From: Agarophyton chilense
Taxonomy: Eukaryota > Rhodophyta > Florideophyceae > Gracilariales > Gracilariaceae
Assembly (NCBI GenBank): GCA_030374765.1
Contig: JARGXX010000068.1
Location: 186,001-250,000, forward strand
DNA length: 64,000 nt
Reading direction: 5' to 3'
Shown: piece by piece, positions 43,101 to 54,307 of the stretch
Numbering within the stretch: position 1 is the first letter of the stretch
Layout of the letters: each line of letters begins with the position of its first letter
Program-made: the position numbers and the translations under genes
The notes under the pieces: model-generated
Databases searched by the model: none
The model's input: the letters and a program-made list of their open reading frames with translations, nothing else
What the model was told of the DNA's origin: nothing

Positions 43101-43963
43101 GTCTTGCGTCATGTCTTGGATTTTGCGTACAGCTGATGCCGCATACCATTTGGGTCGAGTGTTTTTAGCAGGGGAGATTAACCTTCACGAACGGTTGATG
43201 ACCACTTCTGCAAAAATGGATAGAAAGGGATTGATTATTCATATTAGATTGGCTTTCTTTTGTTGTGCCATACAAGCACGCGTTTGAATCCGGGGGTAGC
43301 AATCTATCCCCATATCTCCAAGCAGAATAGATAAAAGCACGATTTGCTGCAAGCTGATTGCCGTTGACGTTTCAATTTTCTACCTTCAGATATGTAAAGC
43401 GCGGGAACTAGCATGTGATCTGATTGGATATAATCAGTCTCGTTCGACGCCCCTGCGAGCAGCATCTTGAACGGCAGTGCTGTATGAAGAAATATGCCAA
43501 CTAGCTAGCGAGCCATTCAGACTACCACAGACCTAAACTTCGCAGGGAAAATGGTTCGAGTGCATTTCAAACAAATTGCGGCTTCCGCGTGTGCGTGAAC
43601 AAGCTTTCCTATGTAACAAATAAAATTTCTCCTTCGTGTACACTACAAAGCTTTGTAATGAGGTTTGGAACTGAGCCTGGCGAAGTGCGTGAGAGGACAA
43701 CAGACGTCGATACCACCACCACAAACAGAGCGACCATACATAGGGTGCCGAACGAAGGTGACCTTGGTCCACTGGCATGAGCAAAGCCCTTCCCCTGAAT
43801 TTCACAGTTGCGCAGTGTTCTTATACTTCGCAATACGTTCTTGGCCTGCTTCCGCACCTGTGTTTGTCTGAGTTGTTTTCGTCAAACTTCGTTGTGAATG
43901 GGTTTCACTGAGAGGATGCATAATAAGCGACAGCGAAAACTGAACTAAAACGCTCAAAACACG
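43101..43963. other. Intergenic region, no gene seen
   Basis: About 860 bp between two plus-strand genes. Short frames have no convincing composition. It should contain the promoter of the APH-fold gene. Confidence 0.5.
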
Positions 43964-45334
43964 ATGTCAGCGTTGAGGCATATCTTAATCACACACCCGG
44001 ATGACGGCAGTGTGCTGGCAACCGAATGTAACCGACTTCCTGTAGTCAACCTTCATGAAGACTGCATGTCAGATCTTCAGGAGACATGTACGATCGTCGA
44101 GAGGGTCGTTCAAGCTTCTTTTCGTCTAGATTTTTTACGTGCTGAAGCAGAAGAGTTGAGTGGTCCACATTACACACCTGCACTTCTAATTTTTCTTCCA
44201 TGCGATGGTATGTTACAAGCCCCCCGGTCATACAAGTGGGTACCACAGAATGACACAAGTAGCATATCGATCTTTCCAATCAAAGAATCAGTTGTGAAGT
44301 ACATGAAGGATTATAAAACCCTTGGTTTAAACGTTCATTGTGAGTCATTACGACCATACTCACGAGCAAATTGGCTATCTGAGGCATCGGCTTGGCTGAA
44401 GGAAAATGTGAGGCGTTTCACAAACAGGGAAGTCACAAACATCGAAAAGGTTACCACTGGCATGAGTGGATGTGTGCTGCGTGCCGAAACAGAGACTCGT
44501 TCTGTATTTTATATGAAGGCCGTGATTCCGTCGGGGCACGATGAAGTGGTTGTGGCTTGCGCCTTAAGCAGAATAATGCCACATCACTTTCGTAGGCCTC
44601 TCGCCGTTGATTTTGGAAGACGGTGGATGCTTATGGAAGACTACGGCTCCGCCATAGATGAAGATGAAATTGCCAAAAGCGGGAACTTCGGTCTAAGACG
44701 CCAAATATTGGAAGAATGGGCCGGGGTGCAAGAAGCATCCGTGGAGGTCGTCGATGAGCTTGAGAAAGCAGGTGTGCCCTTACTCGATGCCGAAGAAATC
44801 GAAGGGAGGCTAGAAGCTATGGTTCGAGATCCTCATTGGTATGAAGCACAGCTTTCGGAAATTAGACGAAAATCTCTACGGGAATACGAGGAGGAGCAAT
44901 ACAAGCTAAAGTTTCTGTCGTATGCAAGAAGTGTTCTCAATGACGTATCAGGTTTTCGTGTGCCTCTTACTCTTGTACACGGGGATCTTCAACCTGTAAA
45001 TGTTTTGAGGAGCGGGGATGATGATTTCACATTCTTTGACTTTGAAGCGACTTCTATCAGCTTCCCGTTATTAGACGCAATTGACTTCACGTTCAGCTGT
45101 AGCGGATATCAATACGTAACGCACGATGAATTGGGCTTCTACCTTGACAGATGGAAGAAGTACGAGAGTGTCGAGCGACTAAAAATGATGTTCGACCTCC
45201 TTCGTGAAGTGTACTATCTTATAAGCACTTTGAAGCAATACATGTGTTGGAAGAAGTCGGAAGAAAGCGAAAAACGTCTCTTCTTCAGGGAGATGGGGTC
45301 TCCTGTGTCTGAACGAGTTTTCGAGAGACCGTAG
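43964..45334 (+). CDS. APH/choline-kinase-fold phosphotransferase family protein
   Basis: 456 residues, single exon from ATG. The C-terminal half has the aminoglycoside-phosphotransferase fold signature: LVHGDLQPVNVL (Brenner-type HGDxxxxN catalytic loop, about residues 336-347), then FFDFEATS with the metal-binding Asp about 15 residues later. The N-terminal 130 residues have no recognised domain. APH-fold enzymes phosphorylate small molecules such as choline, ethanolamine or sugars, or serve as protein kinases. The substrate cannot be read from the sequence. It lacks obvious targeting signals. Confidence 0.8.
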   Translation: MSALRHILITHPDDGSVLATECNRLPVVNLHEDCMSDLQETCTIVERVVQASFRLDFLRAEAEELSGPHYTPALLIFLPCDGMLQAPRSYKWVPQNDTSSISIFPIKESVVKYMKDYKTLGLNVHCESLRPYSRANWLSEASAWLKENVRRFTNREVTNIEKVTTGMSGCVLRAETETRSVFYMKAVIPSGHDEVVVACALSRIMPHHFRRPLAVDFGRRWMLMEDYGSAIDEDEIAKSGNFGLRRQILEEWAGVQEASVEVVDELEKAGVPLLDAEEIEGRLEAMVRDPHWYEAQLSEIRRKSLREYEEEQYKLKFLSYARSVLNDVSGFRVPLTLVHGDLQPVNVLRSGDDDFTFFDFEATSISFPLLDAIDFTFSCSGYQYVTHDELGFYLDRWKKYESVERLKMMFDLLREVYYLISTLKQYMCWKKSEESEKRLFFREMGSPVSERVFERP

Positions 45335-46932
45335 TAGCTCTGTCAGCGTGCCCAGTTTGCAGTGAAAAAGGCCGCCTTCCTTGGATAGTCATAGCGTTTA
45401 GATGCCAAGTTATCCAAATACCTTCGGTTTTTCTGAAAGCTGCCGATTTCTTTTTCGTGGTAGGCAGGAAGATCATTGCTCAAGCGTACATCCCTATTCC
45501 GGTCGAGAACTTGTGGTTGGAACCAGAGACTGACACATGCTTTCTCCTGTGATGAACTCTGGTTTTCATAAATTGGTATTCGATACTTTACGGCTTGGTT
45601 GTCGCCGCGCTCTATACGGCAACTAGCGGAAACCCTCAACTTCGTTCTGACTGCTCAGGTAATTCAGTATTTGAGGAAATGAAGCCTTCAATGCGAATGT
45701 GCTCGCTGGAGTGAATATCATGGGCGGAAGTGGTCAAGCACTTGCCCTTTCCTCGTGATGCGAATAGGTCGTACGTTGTGTATGTCGATAATGAAGCTTC
45801 AAGGATGAAGAAGGGGAGAACAATAAAGATTAGCCAATTATTCGGCTACCAGAATGAGAACTTGTATTTCTAGACGATTGAAACAAATGCCTGGCTCCGA
45901 GCTCGCATCAGTTGTCGCCGCAACTATCAGGGTCGGGTTGATGTGGTGTACAAGCTCATTTGCAGTGCGTCTAAAGTCATACCACTAAGAACTTTCCATG
46001 GAAGATATTAGAAGCTCACTTGATTTCTCGTGAACTTCCAATGGAGCCCATACGCCCTAATCATATAATCTAGAAACAATAAGTTTAGATTACTCGTTAT
46101 CCATTTAGCAGAAGAAAGCAAAGAAAGCGTTGTAAGAATTGGGGGTCGTCGGCCAACCCCAACCGGCAAGAGATATTGACGTATGGTGTTATGATTACAA
46201 GAAACAACCAAAAACCCAACGTAGCCTTTCTACACTTGTTATACCCTCGGCAGAAGCAATTCTGGTCTATGACCCATCAGCAGGCTCGCCTAGCTTCACT
46301 TGATGTAGATAGTAGAGCTAAGAGTGATGTCCGTGTCTATGCAGACCACTTTTTCTGTGTTCAGCATAAGATTCTCCTAATCTCGTAATTGGACTCAAAT
46401 CGCCACGAGCACAAAATCTTTTTTCATGGGAATGATTCTCGTTCACACACTACATCGGTTTGTGTTCCCCCGCAAAGTTGGGTAACTTACCATGCCCATG
46501 CCTCCCGGTATCATGAGCAGGTGGTTGTCATGTATAGTCCTCCCGTCTCCAATGCCCCTGTCAGATGGTCGACACCTCACCATCGTTTAGTCCCGTCCTC
46601 GTTTTCAGTGCAGCGCGCCTTTTACTCAACACAACGTCGGCACGCCACCATATTATGACTGAAATTGGACCGAGCGCATACACATCCGCTCCCAACCACG
46701 CTTAGGCTGTTGTGCGTCACTATACAGCACGAGTGTGTAACTTTATAAGCATTGCCGTTTAATGTACTTTCAACGGTCGATCTGGATTTGTACGTAGTTG
46801 GTGTGTTGGCTTATAATCACGCTAATTACTCTTACTTCGTTCGACACGAACTCGCGGCATAACTTCTACCTGTGAAATTTCTATCAAAGAACAGCTTCAT
46901 CGCTTCGCTTTAAAGTGAGTTTCCCAACCGAC
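45335..46932. other. Intergenic region, no gene recognised
   Basis: 1.6 kb between the APH-fold gene and the alpha/beta hydrolase. Open frames of up to about 98 codons exist, without ATG or domain-like patterns. No repeats are recognised. The hydrolase promoter should be in the distal part. Confidence 0.45.
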
Positions 46933-47937
46933 ATGCTTTCTACATTTGTACCGGTGCACGCGTTGCCGCGCTCTACGCATCTCAAACAACAGAGAGATTC
47001 CGTGACAATGAAGCGTCCATCCAGTTCTGTGCTTCCCCGGATTGTCGTCCTTCCAGGTCAGTTTAAATGAGACCTTCATGCTTAACATTTACCACAGAAA
47101 CTCCACAGAATCTGACAAGGCCGCCGTATATTTTCACTCACAGGTTTAGATGGTACTGATCTTCTTCTGGATCGCTTTCGCAGGCAATTATGTGCACCTG
47201 ATGATCCTAATAGAGTAATTGCAGTTGACTATCCATATGAACGTATCCTCTCAGTTCAAGAGATGGCTACTTTCGTCATCGACAACCACTTGGCAAAACT
47301 GGGAAATGACAAACGAGGCTACGTGGTCGTGAACCAATCCTTTTCTGGTCACGTGGGGTTTCAATTAGCTCGTCACAATCTACCGGGATTACTCCAAGGG
47401 CAAGTATTTGTCAATTCCTTTGTTTCCCCACCAGGCCCGTCTTTCTTACGAAATATTCCATTGGGAGTAACAACTCCATTCTTTAAGAACCTTCCACCCG
47501 GATGGATGGTCAGTCGTTTCTTCTTGGGGCCAAACGCTAAAGGAATGGAAAGTGTCCAAAGACAGGCATCCCGAGTGCAACCAGAAGTTATGACTCATCG
47601 TCTCTCGCTCTGCTTGAACGAGAACTCGTGGGACCTGTGGCGGAATCGCAACGCCCTACTCTCGTCTCGCACGTTGTATGTGCGCGGCGACGATGATTTC
47701 CTCGTTTCGAAAAGAGCTGCACAACAGCTGCGATCTGCCCGACCAGACATATTCTGGGTTACAATACCGAATGGACCTCACATGTTACTCCAAAGATACG
47801 GGACGGAATGTGCAGTTGCTATCGACGAATTCTGTTTCAGTTTGCAAAAACGTCATTCATCTTTCGAGTCCTTTGCCTCGGGCGCGAGCTTCTTGGAGAA
47901 TGGGGAAGGAATTAGCTTAGGAACTCGCTTTCTGTAA
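46933..47937 (+). CDS. Alpha/beta hydrolase family protein, spliced
   Basis: Two exons: 46933-47056 and 47144-47937, joined across an 87-nt intron (GTCAGT...CACAG) that splits a Gly codon and restores IVVLPGLDGTDLLLDRF, the oxyanion-hole HG-like region. The protein has 305 residues. The nucleophile elbow is NQSFSG (GxSxG variant), the acid is probably Asp in YVRGDDDFLV, and the His is in NGPHMLLQ near the end. The substrate is unknown. The C-terminus overlaps the next, convergent gene by 85 bp on the opposite strand. A leader with HALPRSTHLKQQRDS could target an organelle, but this is weak. Confidence 0.85.
47057..47143 (+). other. Spliceosomal intron in the alpha/beta hydrolase gene
   Basis: Starts GTCAGT and ends CACAG, 87 nt. 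It splits a Gly codon and removal restores LPGLDGTD. Confidence 0.9.
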
Positions 47938-48896
47938 TCCTCGTAAGCTGGATATTTCTCCATAAGGATTCTCTCTGACAGAAGCATCGTGGTTTGAAAC
48001 AGAACAACGTATAGTCCTGAACCGATTGAAGTCCAATTCACCCATTCGGAGCTTGGTGAAATCGAAAACAAGTAGAAGAAAAACCAAATCATTATTTCTC
48101 CCAAATAGTTTGGATGGCGACACCATGCGAAAAGACCGGATTGCACAAAACCGCGTTTCACTTCGGCGACTTGTTCCCGAGTTAATTCTCGCTCAATTGT
48201 ATCAGCCCTTTGAGTACTTTTCATCCACCTCGCCTTGCGGTTTTGGAAACGCTGTTGTTGTAAGTCGGCGATGAACTCTACAACGATTGAAAGAGCCATT
48301 CCGGTGGTGGCAATGACATCTGTATTCGTGAATTGTGGGCTGAGACCTCGACTCACCCAGGCAATGTAGAATGGAGACGTGACTAATGCCAGGAGCAGTG
48401 TCATATTTCCGACGACCAAAACAGAGTATGCGATTGCAAACAGGAAATCATTCTTCACAATATTGGCCCGAAGCCAGGGATAGCGATAGTCCAGATGCCC
48501 AGGATTGTAGTAACCCCGAGTAAACGATCCATAGGTAAGGCGAAGGCCCCATACAAAAACCAGAACAGCCATAACCGTGAGCCTCAAGTCGAAAGACGAA
48601 CTCGTTCGACGATCTTCGCTAATCACCGGATGCAAAGCGTATAGCAGAGCAAAACTCATCGGAATGAAAGTCCAGAAGCGGTCGTTCCATGCGTACGACC
48701 GAGTCAAGACGCACAAAACCAACTGCACGAATATCAAGAAAAAAGTGAGCCAGAAGGCAGTCACGACCGGATTCAGTGCAACGATCGTATCGTATAAATT
48801 AGTCAAACTAAAGCTATTCACAAGCTCTGGGAGTATGCGATTAGAAGCAACGTTGATGGTGACAAGAGCCAAGGAAAGGTGGTGCGATGCGCCCAT
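47853..48896 (-). CDS. DUF1295 / steroid 5-alpha-reductase-like membrane protein
   Basis: 347 residues from the first ATG (MGASHHLSLALV). Several membrane spans (for example FWLTFFLIFVQLVLCVL, MAVLVFVWGLRLTYG, IAYSVLVVGNMTLLLAL). The C-terminal region carries the DUF1295 signature: WGLRLTYGSFTRGYY early, and FAWCRHPNYLGEIMIWFFFY with YEDYRKRVPKLIPSPF at the end, as in the 5-alpha-reductase C-terminal domain. Members reduce or modify lipid-type substrates in ER membranes; the exact reaction is unknown. The frame is open for 54 codons upstream of the ATG without ATG, so a short upstream exon is possible. Its 3' end overlaps the hydrolase's coding sequence for 85 bp. Confidence 0.85.
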   Translation of the reverse strand: MGASHHLSLALVTINVASNRILPELVNSFSLTNLYDTIVALNPVVTAFWLTFFLIFVQLVLCVLTRSYAWNDRFWTFIPMSFALLYALHPVISEDRRTSSSFDLRLTVMAVLVFVWGLRLTYGSFTRGYYNPGHLDYRYPWLRANIVKNDFLFAIAYSVLVVGNMTLLLALVTSPFYIAWVSRGLSPQFTNTDVIATTGMALSIVVEFIADLQQQRFQNRKARWMKSTQRADTIERELTREQVAEVKRGFVQSGLFAWCRHPNYLGEIMIWFFFYLFSISPSSEWVNWTSIGSGLYVVLFQTTMLLSERILMEKYPAYEDYRKRVPKLIPSPFSKKLAPEAKDSKDE

Positions 48897-49246
48897 AGCG
48901 CCAGTGCTACTTTTAGCCGTACAGAAACTGCACGTTGGAGAGGACGCTTGACCGTTTACCAGTGAGGCGAGGACCTCGAACTCGTTGTCTTCAATCCTCC
49001 AGATTCGATTCAACGCTGGTATGGTTTCCTGTGGAGCGATCTCCTCTCGCCCCAACAATGAGCTAACCTGAAGCTTTCACAGATTCTAGTATCGTAATGA
49101 GTTGTACATCCTTGTGTGTGCATCGAAGGTCAGAACACACATTCGTCAGAGGGCTTAATCTCGCAACGTCGTTGATGCAAATGTGGTGGCTAGCTACAGT
49201 AGCCTGGCCAAATTGCAGCTGGAATTGACTTAGTTTTTCTTTTCAC
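48897..49246. promoter_or_regulatory. Head-to-head intergenic region, likely bidirectional promoter
   Basis: 350 bp separates the start of the DUF1295 gene and the start of the unknown membrane protein gene on the opposite strand. If both starts are right, the promoters share this segment. No element can be assigned. Confidence 0.45.
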
Positions 49247-50089
49247 ATGTATGATGTCAACGGCAACTTACCCGTTGCACTTCTCAACCCCAAACACTGC
49301 CGTTTGAATGGTGTAAGCCAAATATCATCGGAACCCACAGATGGCGCAAAGAGGCAAATTTGGTCTGGACTTCGGTTCGAGCGCCATCCCAGTTACGCGC
49401 CCGGTACCAACCCGAACCCAGTTCGAAACTATCACAGTGAACCATTTAAGAACACAACTACACTGAGCACGACTTTCAAAAAGCATTCGGGTGAACAATT
49501 CCCAAGGGCCAGAACCACACATTCGCGGTGTGACAGATATGTAAACGAACCGAAGCTTTCCACTCCCATATCCAGCGTGCGCGAAAATTCGCGAACAACT
49601 CAGACAGAAATAGGTAGTTCAATATCTGGACTCTTTTCTCACGGCCACCACCGATTACAAATGTTCAAACTTCTTCTCACGGTGGCTGCCCCACTTTTAA
49701 TGGCTATTGTGGGAGCACAAAAGGTGCTTAACACCATCAAGAAGAAAAAAGGATCAAAGGAGAGAAAAGATGCTCCCAAAAGTTCGAGCCAGAACAAAAT
49801 TGAAATTGTTTCAGCCTCAGAAAAGCCTGCGCCCGTCGAGTCCTTCTGCATGGGTTCTGTGGCTAAACATGGCAGGAGGAAACAAAGATTATCTCGATCC
49901 TTAAGGACCCGTGGGAGCACCAACCAAAGCCACATTCACACAGTTGATCAGTCGGAGTATCCCAAAAGACGGGAAGCGGATACCAGTGTGATAGATGTCG
50001 GAAGCCTGTCGACTCTGGAAAGTGACCATGGGGATAAAGACATATCAGACGTGATAATTCGACCAGGGACTAAGCGCTCTCGCACCTGA
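49247..50089 (+). CDS. Unknown basic protein with one predicted membrane segment
   Basis: 280 residues from ATG. The first 145 residues are Pro/Arg/Ser/Thr-rich without a domain. A hydrophobic span (FKLLLTVAAPLLMAIVGAQKVL, about 145-166) is followed directly by a Lys-rich stretch (KKKKGSKERKD) and a polar C-terminal tail. This suggests an anchored protein with the basic side facing the cytosol. No family is recognised. Composition and length are compatible with a real gene, but there is no homology support. Confidence 0.5.
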   Translation: MYDVNGNLPVALLNPKHCRLNGVSQISSEPTDGAKRQIWSGLRFERHPSYAPGTNPNPVRNYHSEPFKNTTTLSTTFKKHSGEQFPRARTTHSRCDRYVNEPKLSTPISSVRENSRTTQTEIGSSISGLFSHGHHRLQMFKLLLTVAAPLLMAIVGAQKVLNTIKKKKGSKERKDAPKSSSQNKIEIVSASEKPAPVESFCMGSVAKHGRRKQRLSRSLRTRGSTNQSHIHTVDQSEYPKRREADTSVIDVGSLSTLESDHGDKDISDVIIRPGTKRSRT

Positions 50090-51338
50090 TGCCGTTATTG
50101 TTTTAACGAAGCCGAAGACGACCGCATCGTCTACCAAACAGGATGGCGCATAAGCTTTTCTTCTTCAGAAGTAGAACTGTTGTTGTTAGTGCATGATGCT
50201 GTTCTCAGCTCTTTTCATCGTTTTCTTTCCCACCATTTTTCCAGGCACGCCATCCACATTCTAGCGAACGCAACTCCGAAACGCTGACCTTTTTAAACCT
50301 TACCAGCAGCCAGGGGCTTTCTCCTCTCCATGGAGAGCTTTCCGAAGGGGTCCCGCAAGTCACTCCCTGTCTTGCCGCTGACCAGAGGAGCTGGCCAACG
50401 GAGCACCGATTTGCATCCTTTGTGGAGTTCACGAGTTTCGACACAGTTCGTAAATCTAGATCTTTTTTGTCCGGTGTGGTGTGTGATAATTTCCTGTTCT
50501 CTCTGACTGGGAGGGAACATGTCAGAAGTATGCAGCCACCCGCAACAACACAACACGCACATGTAATGTTTCAGAGTTGTTCATACAGCATCATCTCGAT
50601 CAGGATCATAACTTGTGTACGCTTTAGCGCTGGCGATACAATCTTTTTATTGTCCACGTTGCGCTCCGTTTCTTGCCGTTTCTATAGACATCAATATTGT
50701 TCATGCTTCTATGATCTATTCGCTATGTATGTATGATACGGTGTATCACGTCTATCTTGAAAATAAATCGCAATGAATCTCTCCCGTTCGTGTCTGGTAT
50801 TCACAGAGAAGCTACAATCACTCCTGTCGACATCCTTCTTTCAGAGCCTGGTTTCAAAGAATGTACGAAGCACAATCAACCGCGAAGAAAAGGCTTCCGC
50901 CTTCTTCAACAGCGGCTCGGTTATCTCTGCGAACATGTGCATTTAAGGTATTTGGTGGCTCGGGATGTCGATATCCACGGACTGGATTCCCTTTTACAGC
51001 AAGGTCACGTGTACGAAGCCCAATGCTTGGATCAACAAATGCGATCAATTATATATGGCTTTTTGCGTGACAGAAGCCCGTAGAGCGAGATTCCCTTCCC
51101 TTTCTTACCGTAAGAAGCGGTATAGGTTAGCTAGGGAATTCTTTGCAAGTGAAGCAGTGACCAACAGGTCCCTTCCCGAAGGTCGCATTGTTAACTGCGC
51201 ACATCGGTGAATTCCATTCTAACTCAGAAAAAATATATTATCGTTGCCCCGTACCAACAAACGTTATAGCCCTCGTTTAGACTATTGACGAGAGCCCCTT
51301 CCCCTTTCGGAACTATCTTCTTTCTGGAACAAAATATC
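50090..51338. other. Intergenic region, no gene recognised
   Basis: 1.25 kb between the unknown membrane protein and DapB. An ATG-started 116-codon frame at 50733-51083 exists, but its composition does not look like a folded protein and overlapping frames are equally open. It should contain the DapB promoter. Confidence 0.45.
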
Positions 51339-52337
51339 ATGATCGCTTTCTTACAATCTTGCGGCTTAAATCAGCGGCAGTTCCCAAACACATTATTGAG
51401 AGGTTCGTCGTTTATTTGTCGAAGAGATCGCATCATGTTTCAGTCAGCAAACAAACAGGGAGTTTCTCAACAGAGAACCGTGACCACCGGGAACATGGAT
51501 CATCGGACGGCCGTTATGGTCAATGGAATACCGGGAAAGATGGCCTCTGCAACTGCTGAAGAAGTTCTTCGTAGAGGCTTAACACTCGCCAATGAAGCTC
51601 TAACGGGCCCTGGCATGGAGGGAAGCGTAGTCGTTGATGGTACTAACGTTACTCTCTCACCTCCAAATGACCATGAACTGTGTCTTGAAAGAATGCGCGA
51701 AAAGTATCCGAGATTGATTGTTGTCGACTACACTCACCCGTCCGCAGCGAATAAGAATGTTGAGAAATACTCAAAACAAGGGTTGAGTTTCGTAATCGGT
51801 ACCACTGGCGGAGATGAAAAGGAAATGAGGGACGTTGTAAACGCGGCGTCCGGAGTATATGCAGTGATCGCTCCAAATATGGGCAAGCAAATTGTCGCAT
51901 TTCAAGCAATGATGGAGATGATGGCCACAGAATTTCCAGGAGCGTTTGCTGGATATCAGTTGACTGTCACTGAGTCTCACCAATCAACGAAAGCAGATAC
52001 TTCGGGCACTGCAAAGTCTGTAGTGAACTCATTTAATAAGCTAGGTCTCGACTTCGGCATTGACGAGATTGATAAAGTTAGAGATGAAGAGCGTTCTATA
52101 CACGAGATGCACGTGCCCAAGGAATATGTTACATCAGGACACGCATATCATACGTACCATCTCACAAGTCCAGATGGTACTGTGAACTTCGAATTTCAGC
52201 ACAATGTGTGCGGTCGACGGTTTTACGCCGCGGGAACTGTAGACGCAGTCCAATTTCTCGATGTTCAGCGCAAAAATAATGTAACACAACGCATCTTCAA
52301 CATGATCGATATACTTCGAAACGGTAAAATGTCGTGA
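51339..52337 (+). CDS. dapB: 4-hydroxy-tetrahydrodipicolinate reductase, plant/plastid type
   Basis: 332 residues from the first ATG. It reduces dihydrodipicolinate with NAD(P)H in the diaminopimelate route to lysine. The first about 50 residues (many Arg/Ser, few acids) look like a plastid transit peptide. The Rossmann part begins VMVNGIPGKMASA, and the catalytic/substrate segment HQSTKADTSGTAK is intact. This subfamily is characteristic of plant plastids and their algal relatives. Its stop is 27 bp from the stop of the convergent scramblase gene. Confidence 0.92.
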   Translation: MIAFLQSCGLNQRQFPNTLLRGSSFICRRDRIMFQSANKQGVSQQRTVTTGNMDHRTAVMVNGIPGKMASATAEEVLRRGLTLANEALTGPGMEGSVVVDGTNVTLSPPNDHELCLERMREKYPRLIVVDYTHPSAANKNVEKYSKQGLSFVIGTTGGDEKEMRDVVNAASGVYAVIAPNMGKQIVAFQAMMEMMATEFPGAFAGYQLTVTESHQSTKADTSGTAKSVVNSFNKLGLDFGIDEIDKVRDEERSIHEMHVPKEYVTSGHAYHTYHLTSPDGTVNFEFQHNVCGRRFYAAGTVDAVQFLDVQRKNNVTQRIFNMIDILRNGKMS

Positions 52338-52364
52338 TCTGGTTTGTAAAGAAACAAAACAATC

Positions 52365-53983
52365 CTAGTCATCGTCAAAAAAGATTCTCTTGATAATACC
52401 GAACAAGCCACTTACACCACCCCCTTCCTCGTCTCCACCACCGTCTCCTGCGCCCCATGTGTCGTCATCTGCACTCCATGCGTCGTTGTCGGCATAAGGG
52501 TCATCAAAACCATGATCTGGTTCTTCAAACGAGGCCCACTGTGACTCTTCGGTATTCCCTTGGTTTGCATCGTCAAACTGGTCCTGATCAAAGGGCTTTG
52601 CATCTTCCCATCCTCCTGATTGAGCGGATACCTGTGAAGGATCTCCGCTTATCTCCTCGTCGCGAATTTCGTACGGTGTTTCAGTGTCCGGCCCATTGTC
52701 GTTCATTGCATCGGAAAACACGTCAGCGCCAGCAGCAGTACCTACATCAGCTCCAGCGGCGGCAGCGCCAGCGCCAGCTCCCGCGCCTGGAGGAACAGGA
52801 GCAGATGTGGGCGCTCCTACAGGTGGCATCATCATTATTCCAGGACCTGGACCACGACTGTGCAGACTGAAATAATCTATCATACGCGATAGCGACACGA
52901 ATTAACAGATACGCGTTAGTTCATTTGAGTGTATGGATACCTCGGAGATGTATGTAGTATAAAACTTACCGAAGTCGATGGCTATTGCAGCACCGAGGAT
53001 GACTGCGCGTTCGCGTTGAGCCAACTTTTGGGCACCGTGCTCTCCTGCAGCTGCGTTCAATGTGGCTGCATCATAGACCAGTGACTCATCGTGCTCCAAG
53101 CCATACGAAGGATCCAGGCGCAATACATATTGTCTGGCATCTGTAAACAGTTCGCGCGCGAATCCTGTGAAATCCTTGTTGACGGATGCTATTTTACTTC
53201 CATCAACATCGCGCATATCGAAGTCTACCGCAAGCAAGCCTGAGTCAACCTCAGCAAATTGAGTTTTGTCCACATAAAGATTGTATCGCCTTCTCCACAT
53301 ATGCCAGTTCATATGGACTTCCCCAATCACTTCTCCTTCTGGAGTTTCCACGAATATTGATGTGGATATAAGGTACAACGGACGGCGAATCTGAAATATG
53401 ATGTTCCGGTCTTTGTCAAAGACCGTAGCCTTAAATGGACGTCGAGTACGAAGTAAGTTTCTCGTGACAGCACTCCCAAACGACCCCTCCTGTTCAAGAA
53501 GATGATTTTAGCACATGATCAGTACAATGGAAAACTTCAGCGCTCTCTCGTTCACGTGATTAAATAAGTTGTACATACTTCTGCAATGTATCCGACTACT
53601 TGTCCTCCAGGCGCTGCTCGTATCGTGTACTTATTTGCCTGTTCGAATCCAATGATAATATTAGCCCATTCGTACTCACGGGTGACGACTAGTGCCGGCG
53701 GGGAAAGTATAATTTCACTGCCAGAAGCCGTTTGAATTGCATCAGGTTCACGGGCTGAACTGCGCGCGGATATACATAGCGATCGCTTTGATTGGGCTTT
53801 TAATTCCGTAAACCTCCTACTTGCAGTCAATGGAGTTGATAGAACCGAAGAGTATGGGCGACACGGAGTGAATTGCATCTGCTGCAGTCTTGGTGCATAG
53901 GGGAAGAAAGTGGGGGTGGGAAACGTGAGACGACGCCGAGAAGCGTACTGGCATCGCCACCGAGATGAAAGAGCCCGAGACAT
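52365..53983 (-). CDS. Mitochondrial phospholipid scramblase / Aim25-like protein, three exons
   Basis: Exons 53983-53579, 53489-52970 and 52876-52365, with introns of 89 nt (53490-53578, GTATGT...ACAG) and 93 nt (52877-52969, GTAAGT...ATAG). Splicing gives 478 residues. The second join restores AIAIDFDYFSLHSRG, a motif typical of the family's C-terminus. The middle exon reads LLRTRRPFKATVFDKDRNII and WHMWRRRYNLYVD, as in the scramblase/LURP-one fold. The N-terminal region (MSRALSSRWRCQYASRRRLTF) looks like a mitochondrial leader. After the domain comes an unusual Gly/Ala/Pro-rich then Asp/Glu/Trp-rich tail (about 150 residues) ending FGIIKRIFFDDD. Scramblase activity is inferred from the family only. 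Confidence 0.88.
52877..52969 (-). other. Spliceosomal intron 2 of the scramblase-like gene
   Basis: On the minus strand it starts GTAAGT and ends GATAG, 93 nt. Removal restores IDFDYFSLHSRG, matching the family. Confidence 0.9.
53490..53578 (-). other. Spliceosomal intron 1 of the scramblase-like gene
   Basis: On the minus strand it starts GTATGT and ends GAACAG, 89 nt. Phase 0; it joins YIAE to EGSFGSAV. Confidence 0.9.
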
Positions 53984-54307
53984 GTCTCATTCGAAAATTC
54001 TCTTTGAACCCCCAACTCAGCCAGAGCGCGCCTCTGGCTTGAGAGCCTTACCAATCTTCTTGTTGAAGATGCACGAACAACGTTGATCGACAAACCAAAC
54101 TTTGAGAGTTAAAATTTTCAACCTAAAACCATAGCAAAACAAAACCTTTTTTGTTGAATAATTTGAAATCAGTGGTACACATTGAGGACGTGTTGACCGG
54201 ATTCTTTAGCTGATGTGACGATACCTGTACAGTGAAAGCGAACTAATAATTTAATGATGTACCAAAGGGTAGAGGCGAACACCGTACTTTCGTAACTCAA
54301 AGTCATA
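53984..54307. other. Upstream region of the scramblase gene
   Basis: About 320 bp between the scramblase start (minus strand) and the transposon's left end. It should contain the scramblase promoter. Nothing else is recognised. Confidence 0.5.

Noticed and set aside
50733-51083. 116-codon frame upstream of DapB
   Set aside because: Overlapping frames are equally open and the composition is not protein-like.
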